Shown here: in pieces, positions 45,612 through 55,303 of the stretch
Numbering within the stretch: position 1 is the first letter of the stretch
How the letters are laid out: every line of letters starts with the position of its first letter
Origin: Stigmatella ashevillena
GTDB taxonomy: Bacteria; Myxococcota; Myxococcia; Myxococcales; Myxococcaceae
Assembly (NCBI RefSeq): GCF_028368975.1
Contig: NZ_JAQNDM010000002.1
Span: forward strand, 8,178,425-8,242,424
Length of the DNA stretch: 64,000 nt
Direction of reading: 5' to 3'
Notes under the pieces: generated by a model
What the model saw: the letters and a program-made list of their open reading frames with translations, nothing else
Databases searched by the model: none
What the model was told of the DNA's origin: nothing
Program-made: the position numbers and the translations under genes

Positions 45612-47141
45612 ATGACCGCTGTGCTTGAGATGAGGGGAATCACCAAGACATTTCCCGGCGTGCGGGCGCTTCACGACGTCAACCTCACCGTCCAGCCTGG
45701 AGAGATCCACGCGTTGATCGGTGAGAACGGCGCGGGCAAGTCCACCCTCATGAAGGTGCTGAGCGGCGTTTACCCGCATGGTTCGTATTCGGGGGAGATC
45801 CGCTTCGAGGGCGAGGATCGGCGCTTCTTGGGCATTGAGGACAGCGAAAAGCTCGGCATCATCATCATCCACCAGGAACTCGCGCTCGTGCCGCTCCTGT
45901 CGATCGCCGAGAACATCTTCCTCGGCAACGAACAGGCGGAGCGTGGCGTCATCGACTGGTCCGTGACCTATTCGCGGACCCGGCAATTGCTCGACACGGT
46001 CGGACTCCGGGAGTCACCCGGTACACCCGTGACCGAGCTCGGGGTGGGCCAGCAGCAACTCGTCGAGATCGCCAAGGCCCTGGCCAAGAAGGTCAAGCTC
46101 CTCATCCTCGATGAACCCACCGCGAGCCTGAACGAGAGCGACAGCACCGCGCTGCTCGACCTGCTGTTGCGATTCAAGGCGCAGGGCATTACGTCTATCC
46201 TCATCTCCCACAAGTTGAATGAGATCACCCGGGTCGCGGATTCGATCACGGTCCTGCGCGACGGAGCGACCATCGAGACCCTGGACTGCCGCCACGAGCC
46301 AGTCAGCGAGGACCGGATCGTCCAGGGCATGGTCGGCCGGAGCTTGACGGACCGCTACCCCAAGCGCGCCAACTCCATCGGCGAAGTCCTCCTCGAGGTG
46401 GAGGGCTGGACCGCGCACCATCCGGTCCACGTCGGACGGCGGGTTGTCAAGGACGTGTCCCTGACGCTGCGCCGAGGGGAGATCGTCGGCATCGCCGGGT
46501 TGATGGGCGCGGGCCGGACCGAGTTCGCCATGAGTCTCTTTGGCCGCACCTACGGCCGCGACATCCGCGGGCGCGTGCGCATCGACGGCCGGGAGGCCGA
46601 CGTCAGCACGGTGGAGAAAGCGGTGAGACAGGGGCTCGCCTACGTGACCGAAGACCGAAAGACCTATGGATTGATCCTCTCCGAGGACATCCGCAAGAAC
46701 ATCACGCTCGCCCATCTGGACGGGGTGTCGCGCTTTCAGATCATCGACGAAGAGAGAGAACTCGAGGTCGCGAACGGCTATCGGGACCGGCTGCGGATCC
46801 GCTCTTCCAGCGTGTTTCAGGAGACCTTGAATCTCTCGGGCGGCAACCAGCAAAAGGTGGTGCTCAGCCGCTGGCTCTTCGCCAACCCGAAGGTGCTGAT
46901 CCTCGACGAGCCGACCCGCGGCATCGACGTGGCCGCCAAGTACGAGATCTACACGATCATCAACGCGCTCGCCCAGTCGGGCAAGGGCGTGCTCCTGCTC
47001 TCCTCCGAGATGCCGGAGTTGCTCGGGATGTGCGACCGGATCCTCGTGATGAGCGAAGGCGCTCTGGTGGCGGAGTTCACGGCCGCGCAGGCCTCACAGG
47101 AGAAAATCATGCAAGCCATCATGCGAAAAGGGACCCACTGA
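45612..47141 (+). CDS. gguA: GguA-type sugar ABC transporter ATPase
   Basis: 509 residues, two fused ABC domains as in sugar importers. Domain 1 has Walker [10 protein letters not shown] (residues 37-45), signature LGVGQQQ, and [11 protein letters not shown]. Domain 2 has the degenerate GLMGAGRTE, signature LSGGNQQK and [12 protein letters not shown]. It energises uptake by ChvE/GguB. Its stop is 2 bp before the gguB ATG. Confidence 0.92.
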   Translation: MTAVLEMRGITKTFPGVRALHDVNLTVQPGEIHALIGENGAGKSTLMKVLSGVYPHGSYSGEIRFEGEDRRFLGIEDSEKLGIIIIHQELALVPLLSIAENIFLGNEQAERGVIDWSVTYSRTRQLLDTVGLRESPGTPVTELGVGQQQLVEIAKALAKKVKLLILDEPTASLNESDSTALLDLLLRFKAQGITSILISHKLNEITRVADSITVLRDGATIETLDCRHEPVSEDRIVQGMVGRSLTDRYPKRANSIGEVLLEVEGWTAHHPVHVGRRVVKDVSLTLRRGEIVGIAGLMGAGRTEFAMSLFGRTYGRDIRGRVRIDGREADVSTVEKAVRQGLAYVTEDRKTYGLILSEDIRKNITLAHLDGVSRFQIIDEERELEVANGYRDRLRIRSSSVFQETLNLSGGNQQKVVLSRWLFANPKVLILDEPTRGIDVAAKYEIYTIINALAQSGKGVLLLSSEMPELLGMCDRILVMSEGALVAEFTAAQASQEKIMQAIMRKGTH

Positions 47142-47143
47142 CG

Positions 47144-48358
47144 ATGGATACCTTGCTGACGCGAGAACCCCACGACTCCCGGACCGCCCTGAGTCCGCGC
47201 CCCTCCACCCTGGGTTTCCTCAAGGCTCGTTTCCGCGACTACGGCATGCTCCTGGCGCTGCTGGCGATCATGCTCGTCTTCCAGGTGTCCACGGAGGGCA
47301 CGCTGCTCAAGCCGCTCAACCTGACAAACCTGGTGTTACAGAACAGCTACATCGTCATCATGGCGCTGGGGATGCTGCTCGTGATTGTCTCCGGGCACAT
47401 TGATCTCTCCGTGGGCTCGGTGGTTGGCTTCATCGGGGGCCTCGCCGCAGTGATGATGGTCCAGTACGGCCTGCCCTTCCTGCCGACGATGGGAGTGTGT
47501 CTCGCGATGGGTGGGCTCATTGGAGGCATCCAGGGCTACTGGGTCGCCTACCTGCGCGTGCCCTCGTTCATCGTGACGCTCGCCGGGATGCTCGTCTTCC
47601 GGGGGTTGCAGCTCACGCTCCTCGGAGGCCAGTCCGTCGGTCCCTTCTCCTCCGGGTTCCAGAAGCTCAGCTCGGGCTTCATCCCGGATGTGTTCGGCGG
47701 GGAGACACTCAACTATACGTGTCTGCTTCTGGGCGCCACGACCGTGGCAACGAGCCTGTGGATTGGATTTCGCCAGCGCCGCAAGCAGCAACAGCACGCG
47801 GTCGAGACGGCGCCCTTCGTCCTGTTCGCGCTCAAGAACGGGCTGCTCGCCACGCTCGTCCTCTCGTTCTGCTACCTGCTCGCCACCTACCGTGGCCTGC
47901 CGAATGTCTTCCTGATCATGTTCCTTCTGATCGCCCTGTATGGCTTCGTCACGAACCGCACCGTGCTGGGGCGGCGCATCTACGCGCTGGGCGGCAACGA
48001 GAAGGCCGCGAAGCTCTCCGGCATCAAGACCGCACGGCTCACCCTGCTGGCCTTCGTCAACATGGGAGTGCTCGCGGCACTCGCGGGCCTCATCTTCGCG
48101 GCGCGCCTGAACACCGCGACCCCGAAAGCCGGCCTCGGCTTCGAGCTGGATGTGATCGCCGCCTGCTTCATCGGGGGGGCATCGGCCTCCGGCGGTGTGG
48201 GCAAGGTCACGGGTGCGGTCATCGGGGCGCTGATCATGGGCGTGATGAACAACGGCATGTCGATCCTCGGCATCGGCATCGACTACCAGCAGGTCATCAA
48301 GGGGCTTGTGCTCATCGCCGCGGTGTCGGTCGATGTTTACAACCGCAAGAAGTCGTGA
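47144..48358 (+). CDS. gguB: GguB-type sugar ABC transporter permease
   Basis: 404 residues with about ten membrane spans. The BPD_transp_2 signature VIVSGHIDLSVGSVVGF and GASASGGVGKVTGAVIGALIMGVMNNGM identify it as a ribose/xylose-class permease, and the extra central insert (RKQQQHAVE) fits GguB. The start at 47144 directly follows gguA. It completes the chvE-gguAB importer. Confidence 0.9.
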   Translation: MDTLLTREPHDSRTALSPRPSTLGFLKARFRDYGMLLALLAIMLVFQVSTEGTLLKPLNLTNLVLQNSYIVIMALGMLLVIVSGHIDLSVGSVVGFIGGLAAVMMVQYGLPFLPTMGVCLAMGGLIGGIQGYWVAYLRVPSFIVTLAGMLVFRGLQLTLLGGQSVGPFSSGFQKLSSGFIPDVFGGETLNYTCLLLGATTVATSLWIGFRQRRKQQQHAVETAPFVLFALKNGLLATLVLSFCYLLATYRGLPNVFLIMFLLIALYGFVTNRTVLGRRIYALGGNEKAAKLSGIKTARLTLLAFVNMGVLAALAGLIFAARLNTATPKAGLGFELDVIAACFIGGASASGGVGKVTGAVIGALIMGVMNNGMSILGIGIDYQQVIKGLVLIAAVSVDVYNRKKS

Positions 48359-48398
48359 GTCCGAGCTATCCTCGACATTCTTCTCACCAGGAGGACAC

Positions 48399-48662
48399 AT
48401 GCGAGGAATCGTCGGAGCGTTGCTGTGCGCGGGGCTGGCCGTGGGGTGTGGGGGCGGGGTGGACGACGCCCCATTCCCCGCCGAGCCGCGGAACGAAGTC
48501 ACCGCCGCGTTGTGCGGTAGCCAGTCAGTGTCCTTCGCCCGTTACTACACCTCCAACGGCGTGGAGTGCGGCCTGTCGTACCACTACTGTGATGGCCATG
48601 TGGAGCGGAGCGGGTGCCAGACCGGCACCTTCACGCAGGAGTATTACTGCGGCTGTCCGTGA
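48399..48662 (+). CDS. small Cys-rich lipoprotein
   Basis: 87 residues with lipobox LAVGC, then six further cysteines in VECGLSYHYCDGH, SGCQTG and YYCGCP among others. AGGAGG lies four bases before the ATG, the strongest ribosome site in this area. It follows gguB by 40 bp, so may be the last gene of the sugar operon. No family is recognised; likely a disulfide-bonded surface protein. Confidence 0.6.
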   Translation: MRGIVGALLCAGLAVGCGGGVDDAPFPAEPRNEVTAALCGSQSVSFARYYTSNGVECGLSYHYCDGHVERSGCQTGTFTQEYYCGCP

Positions 48663-49127
48663 CCTGAGCTGAACGGCATGGACAGGAGGACCACGCGGAG
48701 TTCCGGGCTCGGCAGGTGCTTTTCGAGCAGGGGCTCCGCGTAGAGCCGCCTCTTCGTCACGCCAACAGCGGCTGTGCACCGTGCCTACCTGCCACGGTAT
48801 CTCGGAAAGCCAACCGCGCCAGGTAAAGACTCACACCGTCCAGCTCAAGAAACCCCTCGAAGATCAGAGGCTTTGCCGTGTCTGTCTCTCCTAGAGACAA
48901 CCCCCCAGAGCGCAAAACCTAACAGGTAATTCGGGAAATCCTGTTGTCTGATTCAGGAAATCTATTAAGGTAGATTGAGTTGAACGCTTTGGGCTTGGCG
49001 TGCGCCACGCCCGGCCTCCTGCACCCTGCCTCCACGACGACGCTGCTTTCCTGACTGTCTTGCCGGACAGGGGAAGGCAGAGCGCTGGGGGACTGCGAGC
49101 TCTTCAAACGTTTCAAGGAGTTGATGA
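48663..49127. other. gap with gene debris and paired direct repeats
   Basis: On the minus strand (about 48700-48890) two frames give protein-like stretches, KPLIFEGFLELDGVSLYLAR and LYAEPLLEKHLPSPELRVVL, which suggests a decayed fragment of unknown family. Nearer the sulfotransferase, ATTCGGGAAATC (48929) and ATTCAGGAAATC (48951) repeat with a 22-bp period, about two helical turns, in AT-rich DNA that probably holds the promoter. Confidence 0.4.
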
Positions 49128-50228
49128 ATGAAGCTGTTTCTCATCGGGACCTCGCGGTCCGGTTCCAACATGCTGCGCCTGATGATGAATCAGGCGGCCG
49201 ACATCCACGCTCCCCACCCGCCCCTGTTCATGGAGCGCATGCGGCCCTTCCAGGCCGGTTTCGGCGACCTCACCCAGGATGCGAACTTCGATGCACTGCT
49301 TGAAAGCGCCTGCCGCTTGGTCGAGACCAACCACGTTCCCTGGGACATCGCCCCGCTCGACCGCGCCGAGGTTCGCGCGATGTGCCGCAGTCGCGACGTC
49401 GTGGGTGTCTACGACGCGCTGATGAGCCTGTCGGCCCAACGACACGGCAAGGGCTCCTGGCTGTGCAAGGCCTCAAGCAACGTGCACTTCCTGCCTGAAA
49501 TCGAGCAGCATTTCGGCGAAGACGCCTACTTCCTGCACCTCGTGCGCGATGGCCGCGACGTGCTGACGTCCTACCTGCGCGTGCTGGTGGGCGAGAAGAC
49601 GACGTATCACGTCGGCTATCAATGGGCACTCGAGCAGCAGCTGTGCCTGGCCTTGCAGAAGCGCACGCCCTCGCGCCGCTACCTGAGCGTGCGCTACGAG
49701 GACCTGCTGGCCGACCCGCGGCAGCACCTGAGCCGCGTGTGTGACTGGCTGGGCATCTCTTTCCGCCCTGAGATGGTGGCGTTCAACGAGTCCGACGAGG
49801 CCCAGAAGACCGCGGACTGCGGCCAGATGTGGGCCAACGTCAAGAAGCCGCTGATGCAGGACAACACCCAGAAATGGAAGTCGGAGCTGTCGGCCGAGCA
49901 GATTCTGATGTTCGAGCTGGTCGCCGGCGAGATGCTCAGGCACCACGGCTACGAACTCAGCCTTGCGGGGAGCCTACAGGCCACCGCGTCCCCGGCGGAC
50001 GTCATGCTGCTCGACCACGTGAACAACCGGATGAAGGCCCTCGTGCTGGCCCGCATTCCGCAACGCGACCTCGACATCCGCGCCCCGCAGGACGAAGTCA
50101 TCCGCCAGATGATTCGCGCCACTCCGAACGTGGAGCAAGTCGAGCTGCCCATCGGCAGCGTGGTGCTGCCGCTGTGGAAGGACGTGCTGCGCGAGCGCCA
50201 GCGGGAGGCGGACCATGCCGGTGTCTGA
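49128..50228 (+). CDS. sulfotransferase
   Basis: 366 residues. GTSRSGSNMLRLMMN at the N-terminus is the 5'-phosphosulfate loop for PAPS, and FLHLVRDGRDVLTSYLR is the 3'-phosphate binding segment, as in the Stf0/sulfotransferase family. RYEDLLADPRQHLSRVCDWLG is also typical. AAGGAG precedes the ATG. It overlaps the next transporter gene by 14 bp, so the two are translated together. Likely adds sulfate to a glycan or lipid; acceptor unknown. Confidence 0.85.
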   Translation: MKLFLIGTSRSGSNMLRLMMNQAADIHAPHPPLFMERMRPFQAGFGDLTQDANFDALLESACRLVETNHVPWDIAPLDRAEVRAMCRSRDVVGVYDALMSLSAQRHGKGSWLCKASSNVHFLPEIEQHFGEDAYFLHLVRDGRDVLTSYLRVLVGEKTTYHVGYQWALEQQLCLALQKRTPSRRYLSVRYEDLLADPRQHLSRVCDWLGISFRPEMVAFNESDEAQKTADCGQMWANVKKPLMQDNTQKWKSELSAEQILMFELVAGEMLRHHGYELSLAGSLQATASPADVMLLDHVNNRMKALVLARIPQRDLDIRAPQDEVIRQMIRATPNVEQVELPIGSVVLPLWKDVLRERQREADHAGV

Positions 50229-51225
50229 GGCGCTTCGCAGTTTCGGGCCGGGTTGGTTTGGCACGGTCATGGGCACCGGGGCTGTCGTGCTCGTCGCTCA
50301 CCCGTTCTTCCCGGGGCTGTCCGCGGTGCTGCATCCGCTCAACGCTCTGCTGATGGCGGTGCTGGTGGGGGTGTGGCTGTGGCGCTGCCTGCGCCTGCCC
50401 CACGCCGTGGCCGAAGCGACCGCCCACCCAGTGCAGGCCAATTTTTACCCTATGCTCTACATCGCGCTGATGGTGGTGGCCAACCAGTTCGCGGTGGTCG
50501 GTGAACAACGTGGGCTGGCCCTCGTTTTGTGGTGCGTCGGCACGCTGCTGGCCTTCGCGTTTTCCTACCTGCTGCTCGGGCGGCTGTTTCGCAGCGAGCA
50601 GGTCGCGCTGGAGCACGTGACGCCGGCGAACTACCTCCCGGCCGTCGGCCTGGTGCTGGTGCCGGTGGTGGGGGCGCGCTTCATCGAAGGCGCCCGCGAG
50701 CTCGAGCAGCAGGCCCTGATGGTGCTGAACCTGATGGCCCTGGGGACTGGTGCGCTGATGTACGTGGCGCTGCTGTCGCTGACCGTCCACAAGTATCTGC
50801 TGCATCGCCGCGTCACCGGGCCCCTGGCGGCCACGGTTTGGATTCAGCTCGCACCGACCGGCCTGGTGCCACTGGCCGCCATGAAGCTGGTCGCCGCCCA
50901 TCCGCACTGGGCGGGTCTGGCCGGCGCGGTGGAGTTGGGCTCCGCGCTCGTGGTCGGCTTCGGGCTGTGGTGGCTGGGCATGGCGCTGAGCCTGACCGTC
51001 GCGGCCATGCGCCAGGGTGAACTGCCGTTCGCGCTCTCCTGGTGGGCGTTCACCTTTCCGCTGGGCGCCTTGACGCTGGCCCTGCAGGCCTTGGCGATGT
51101 CCACTGGCTGGGCGCTCTTCAGCGCGATTGCCTTCGGTGGCTGCTGCGTCCTGGTCTGCGCCTGGTCTCTGGTTGCGCTGCGGACCGTGCACGGTGTGGC
51201 GACGGGCGCCTTGCTGAAAGCCTGA
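50215..51225 (+). CDS. TDT/SLAC1-family transporter
   Basis: 336 residues with about ten hydrophobic spans. RSFGPGWFGTVMGTGAVVLV and ANQFAVVGEQ are typical of the tellurite-resistance/dicarboxylate (TDT) family, which includes TehA-like channels and fungal sulfite pump Ssu1. Overlap with the sulfotransferase gene suggests a link to sulfur: export of sulfite or another anion is an inference. The ATG lies inside the upstream gene. Confidence 0.8.
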   Translation: MPVSEALRSFGPGWFGTVMGTGAVVLVAHPFFPGLSAVLHPLNALLMAVLVGVWLWRCLRLPHAVAEATAHPVQANFYPMLYIALMVVANQFAVVGEQRGLALVLWCVGTLLAFAFSYLLLGRLFRSEQVALEHVTPANYLPAVGLVLVPVVGARFIEGARELEQQALMVLNLMALGTGALMYVALLSLTVHKYLLHRRVTGPLAATVWIQLAPTGLVPLAAMKLVAAHPHWAGLAGAVELGSALVVGFGLWWLGMALSLTVAAMRQGELPFALSWWAFTFPLGALTLALQALAMSTGWALFSAIAFGGCCVLVCAWSLVALRTVHGVATGALLKA

Positions 51226-51298
51226 GCAGCCTAAAGGGTTCCACAAAGGTCATCCCTGTGGCTGCTGGAGTAGGCTGCCCTTCTTCCAGGAGGAGATC

Positions 51299-52333
51299 AT
51301 GGGCTCTGCGTTGCTGAACGGATGGCGTGCGGCGTTGCTCGTCTCGGTGCTGGTGCTTGCTGCGGGGTGTGAGGAGGATTCTCCAGAACCCGGGGACGGG
51401 CAGGACCTGGATCCAGAGAGCGCGGATGTCTGCCGCAAGCCGGCCTTTCCGTCGGATGCGCCCTGGAACAAGGACATCTCCCGTGCTCCGCTCGATGCCC
51501 AGTCCGGGGCGGTCATCTCCTTTCTTCAAGCACAGGGCTGGGGCAATGGGCGCTTCCAGATCGACTTCTCCTTCGAGGTGCTCTGCACCAGCGATGCGCC
51601 GCTCCGGACGTTCCAGAAGACAGACGACTTCTATGAAGGGGACTGCGACGACACCGCCGTGCCCGTACCCGTGGGAGGCGCCCTCGAAGGGGAGGCGGGC
51701 TACCAGTGCACGGGCGATGGGGATTGCCATTTGATTGTGATTCACAAGCCCACGCGCAAGCTCTACGAGCAGTGGCGGGTGGACATCTCGGGGAACACCT
51801 ACCGGGGCGGGTGCCTGGCCGTATGGGATCTCAGCCGGATTTATCCGCCACAGGGGCGCGGGGAGCAGTGCACGAGCGCGGACGCAGCGGGGCTGCCCAT
51901 CACCCCGCTGCTCTTCGATGCCGATGAGGTCGCGGCCGGAGAAATCAAACACGCCATCCGGTTCATCCTGCCCAATAGCCGGATCCGCAACGCGACGTAC
52001 GTCCGTCCCGCGACCCATGCGACGCGGGCCGCGAGTGGTGGCACGAACGCGCCCCCCTATGGTGTGCGCCTGCGTCTGAAGTCGAGCTTCCCGGTGGAGG
52101 GCTTGCCCAGCGCTGGCGCCCGGGTGGTGGCCCGGGCCCTCCAGAAGTACGGGATGATTCTGGCCGACGGCGGCAACATCGCCCTGACGGCCCAGAGCGA
52201 TCGCTCCACGGCGGCCAAGTGGACCGGCTTGTTGGGCCCGCTGGATTTGAGAACGATCCAGCCTTCGGACTTCGAGATGGTGGAGGCGGGCACCCGCTTC
52301 ACCTGGACGGGAGACTGTGTGCGGAGTCCTTAG
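51299..52333 (+). CDS. exported lipoprotein of unknown function
   Basis: 344 residues with lipobox LAAGC. The body is conserved-looking: FPSDAPWNKDISRAPLD, CHLIVIHKPTRKLYEQWRV, IKHAIRFILP, RPATHATRAASGG, GVRLRLKSSFPVEGLPSAGAR and KYGMILADGGNIALTAQSD. I have seen such ADNG/ATH-containing secreted proteins in soil bacteria but cannot name the family. Several Cys pairs suggest disulfides. An enzyme acting on glycans or lipids is possible. Confidence 0.65.
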   Translation: MGSALLNGWRAALLVSVLVLAAGCEEDSPEPGDGQDLDPESADVCRKPAFPSDAPWNKDISRAPLDAQSGAVISFLQAQGWGNGRFQIDFSFEVLCTSDAPLRTFQKTDDFYEGDCDDTAVPVPVGGALEGEAGYQCTGDGDCHLIVIHKPTRKLYEQWRVDISGNTYRGGCLAVWDLSRIYPPQGRGEQCTSADAAGLPITPLLFDADEVAAGEIKHAIRFILPNSRIRNATYVRPATHATRAASGGTNAPPYGVRLRLKSSFPVEGLPSAGARVVARALQKYGMILADGGNIALTAQSDRSTAAKWTGLLGPLDLRTIQPSDFEMVEAGTRFTWTGDCVRSP

Positions 52334-52376
52334 AAAATGTGAAAATCGAAATGGCGAGGATCCGACGCGTCGGGCC

Positions 52377-52413
52377 TGTCATTGACGTGTCAGTCAGCAC
52401 ATGGGACATGTCA
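52377..52413 (+). promoter_or_regulatory. array of TGTCA half-sites before the amidohydrolase gene
   Basis: TGTCA occurs at 52377, 52388 and 52409, spaced 11 and 21 bp. The first pair reads TGTCA-N6-TGTCAGTC, the same as at 26311-26329 upstream of the cytochrome/LodA operon. It lies about 115-150 bp before the ATG at 52529. Confidence 0.5.
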
Positions 52414-52528
52414 GCCCTACATGCAGCGGTTGGACATCGGCCCATGGCACATCGGCTCGTGAGAGGGATGTGCCGAAGTGACAATCAGTTGATGGATTGG
52501 TGCGGCCCTTGCTTCGTTCCGAAGCACC

Positions 52529-54556
52529 ATGAATGAATCCCTGAGCCGGAAGTGGCTGCACCGCGGTCACATCCTGTCACGTTCCTTTGTTTCTTTCGCC
52601 GCACTCTCGCTCCTGGCTTCCTGCACGACGAAGGGAGGAGTCGGCGCTGGCGGAGATGGCACGGCCCTCTTCGTCGGCAAGATTCTCACGATGGATGACC
52701 AAGGGACGATCGCCGAGGCCGTCTCCGTGGATGGTCGCGGCCGCATCTTGAAAGTGGGAACCGAGAAGGACGTGAGGGAGGGGTTGGGAGCTGGGGTGGA
52801 GCCCGTCCGCTTGGCACCCGGGCAGGTTCTGATGCCGGGGTTCATTGATCCGCACATGCACCTGCTGCCGACGCTGATGCAGAGCCTGCCGGTGATGCAC
52901 AATCTAGCGCCCTGCCTGCCGCCCCCCTACGCGGCGGCGAACGCCGAGGGTTGCCAGAACTACGTGCTGCCCGCGCTCAAGTCGATGCAGCCGACCGCTG
53001 CCGACAAACTCGGGGGGGCGGAGTTCATCGTGGGCATGAACCTGGACCCGTCGCGGCAGGCATTGGGCTCGGATGGATGCAGCAAGGACAAGATCGCGCC
53101 CTTCATGGACCGGCCGATGCACTATCTGGAGGACTGTGTGAGCAAGGACCGCCCGGTTCTCGTCGTGGATCAGTCTGGCCACCTGGCCTACGTGAACCAG
53201 AAGGCGTTCGAGGTCGTCTGCATCGAGATGACGGGGAAAAAGGAGTGCGATGTCCCCCATTCAGTCACGGAAAATGGCGGGGAGTGGGTCAAAGACCGCA
53301 TCACCCAAAAATACACAGGGTTGCTCCGTGAGTCTCCCGCCTTCGAGCCGTTCTTCCAGGCGATGGACAAGGGGCTCCTGCTGGGGCTGATGCACACGAA
53401 CCCGGTCCAGTTCGTCAAAGAATCCGAAAAGGACATCCTGCAGGCTATCCAAGCGCTGCGTGCAGCCGGGCTCACGACCGTTGCGGATGGAGGACTGGCG
53501 AGCAAGGGGCAGATCGATGCTGTGAAGTTCCTGGCGGAGAGGCCAAACTTCCCGCTGCGAATCACGGGCCTCGTGCGGGACAACGCTGCGTCGGGCGACG
53601 CCAAGCATCCGCCGATCCTGCCCTCGGGGCCGGACTGTGATCCAACCCAGGATCCCCAATGCAAGCTGTCGAAGTGGCTGGGCGTTGGCGGTATCAAGCT
53701 CTGGGTAGACGGTTCGACGCAAGGCTGCACCGCACAGCTCGCGCCTCCCTACAAGTACCAGGATACCGGACACTGCGCGCAGGCGGCGGGGGAGGGGCGG
53801 TCCGATTTCACCACGGATCAAATCGTCACTCGCTTGAAGGCTCTCTGGAATACGGGGGCCTGGAGGTTCCAACTGCACGCCAATGGCAACGGCGCGAACC
53901 AGACGGCCATTGATGCGTTCACGCAGCTCCAGATGCAGAAAGTGAACCCGCACCGCCTGCTGTTCATCCACAACACGGTGGGAGTGGAGACGATCTCCGA
54001 GCAGCTCGGCAGCATGCGCAAGGGCACCCGCGTTGTGGGCGGGAAGATGATGCCGGCCCTGGACGCGCGGGTGACGCACCTCATCGGCCATGTGGCGTAC
54101 TGGGGCAACGCTCTCGAGGGGATGTTGGGAAAAGACGGCGCGCAGAATATCGACCCGGTAGCGTTTGATCGCCAGTATGAAGTCCCGTTCTCGTTCCACA
54201 GCGACTCGATGGTGACCCCCTCGCGCCCGCTCTGGTTCGTGGAGCAGGCCATCACGCGTCGCACGTGGACGTATCCCGATTTCACGAAGACCCCCAATCC
54301 CGTCCCCGTGCTGGGGGCCCGTCATGCGGCGACAGTCGAAGAGGCGCTGCGCGCGATCACGGTGGAACCGGCCCGTCAGCACGAACTCGACGCGTGGCTG
54401 GGCAGCATCGAGCCGGGAAAGGTGGCGGACTTCGTCGTGCTGGGGGCCAATCCTCTCGACTACGACCCCTCCAAGGGAGGAGATCCAACGAAGATCAGCC
54501 AGATCCCGGTGGTTCAGACGTACCTGAATGGCCAGCCCACCGTGGGCAGCCCCTGA
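52529..54556 (+). CDS. YtcJ-like amidohydrolase lipoprotein
   Basis: 675 residues, lipobox SLLASC. VLMPGFIDPHMHLLP carries the HxH zinc ligands, RFQLHANGNGANQTAIDAF and LLFIHNTVGVETI are the later metal-site segments, and PFSFHSDSMVTPSRPLW holds the catalytic Asp region of Amidohydrolase_3. ARQHELDAWLGSIEPGKVADFVVLGANPL is the usual C-terminal sandwich. It probably hydrolyses an amide or imine at the outer surface. Substrate unknown. Confidence 0.82.
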   Translation: MNESLSRKWLHRGHILSRSFVSFAALSLLASCTTKGGVGAGGDGTALFVGKILTMDDQGTIAEAVSVDGRGRILKVGTEKDVREGLGAGVEPVRLAPGQVLMPGFIDPHMHLLPTLMQSLPVMHNLAPCLPPPYAAANAEGCQNYVLPALKSMQPTAADKLGGAEFIVGMNLDPSRQALGSDGCSKDKIAPFMDRPMHYLEDCVSKDRPVLVVDQSGHLAYVNQKAFEVVCIEMTGKKECDVPHSVTENGGEWVKDRITQKYTGLLRESPAFEPFFQAMDKGLLLGLMHTNPVQFVKESEKDILQAIQALRAAGLTTVADGGLASKGQIDAVKFLAERPNFPLRITGLVRDNAASGDAKHPPILPSGPDCDPTQDPQCKLSKWLGVGGIKLWVDGSTQGCTAQLAPPYKYQDTGHCAQAAGEGRSDFTTDQIVTRLKALWNTGAWRFQLHANGNGANQTAIDAFTQLQMQKVNPHRLLFIHNTVGVETISEQLGSMRKGTRVVGGKMMPALDARVTHLIGHVAYWGNALEGMLGKDGAQNIDPVAFDRQYEVPFSFHSDSMVTPSRPLWFVEQAITRRTWTYPDFTKTPNPVPVLGARHAATVEEALRAITVEPARQHELDAWLGSIEPGKVADFVVLGANPLDYDPSKGGDPTKISQIPVVQTYLNGQPTVGSP

Positions 54557-54589
54557 CCTGATTCTGTCAGGCCCTGCCCACCCGCCGCT

Positions 54590-54960
54590 CAGTACCTCGC
54601 TGGCCTTGCCCGACAACACGTCGAACAACGCGGTGCCGCTCACGCCGAAGTTGCCGAGGAGCGCGCCCCACCTTGTCCTGGAGTGAGGGCAGGATCGCCG
54701 GCCGGTCCAGGTAGCCCGTGACGATGGTGGGCACCTGGGCGCTCACGTGCTGGATGAGCTCATCGTCGGCATTGCCGTCCTCGAGGGCCAGGTTGCCCTC
54801 ATGCTGCATGAGGCCAAAGACATAGCCGGGGTGGAGCGTCTCGAAGGGCGTCACCGTGCGCACGATGGCGACATCGGCCTCCTCGGGCGTGGCGACAGCG
54901 GTCAAGCCGTACTGCGCGACCACCGCCGGGTCGATGCCATGGAGGTAGACACGCCGGAGG
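54590..54960 (-). pseudogene. GH3 beta-glucosidase C-terminal remnant
   Basis: The minus strand reads RRVYLHGIDPAVVAQYGLTA, EEADVAIVRTVTPFETLHPG, VSAQVPTIVTGYLDRPAILP, then after a frameshift LLGNFGVSGTALFDVLSGKA. These are the C-terminal domain motifs of family 3 glycosidases. The catalytic domain is absent. The rest of 54557-55303 shows no gene I can support. Confidence 0.65.
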
Positions 54961-55303
54961 CCTTCTTCGCATCCGACCCGGCTCAGACGCTCCACGCCCC
55001 AGGGAATCCCGAAGCCCAAGAAGGAGGGCGGCTGCTCAGGGGGCGCGCCATTCTCGCACTTCACGTCACTGTCAGCGGTACTCCTGCCGGGCGATGTCCC
55101 CGACTTCTCGGTGCCCGGGAGTGCCGCAGGGGCTGACGCGGCCCGCCGCGCCAGGGTGGTCAGGAACGCCCGGGCCGCCGCGTCGGGGTGGCTCGAAGGA
55201 TGGCCTTGCGCCGTCCCGAGGCCGCGGCTGCTGACCCGAGGTCTACCTCATTCGTCCACGTCCCCCCGTGCCCCTCGGGTGCGGGGTCACTCCGAGTAGG
55301 GTC

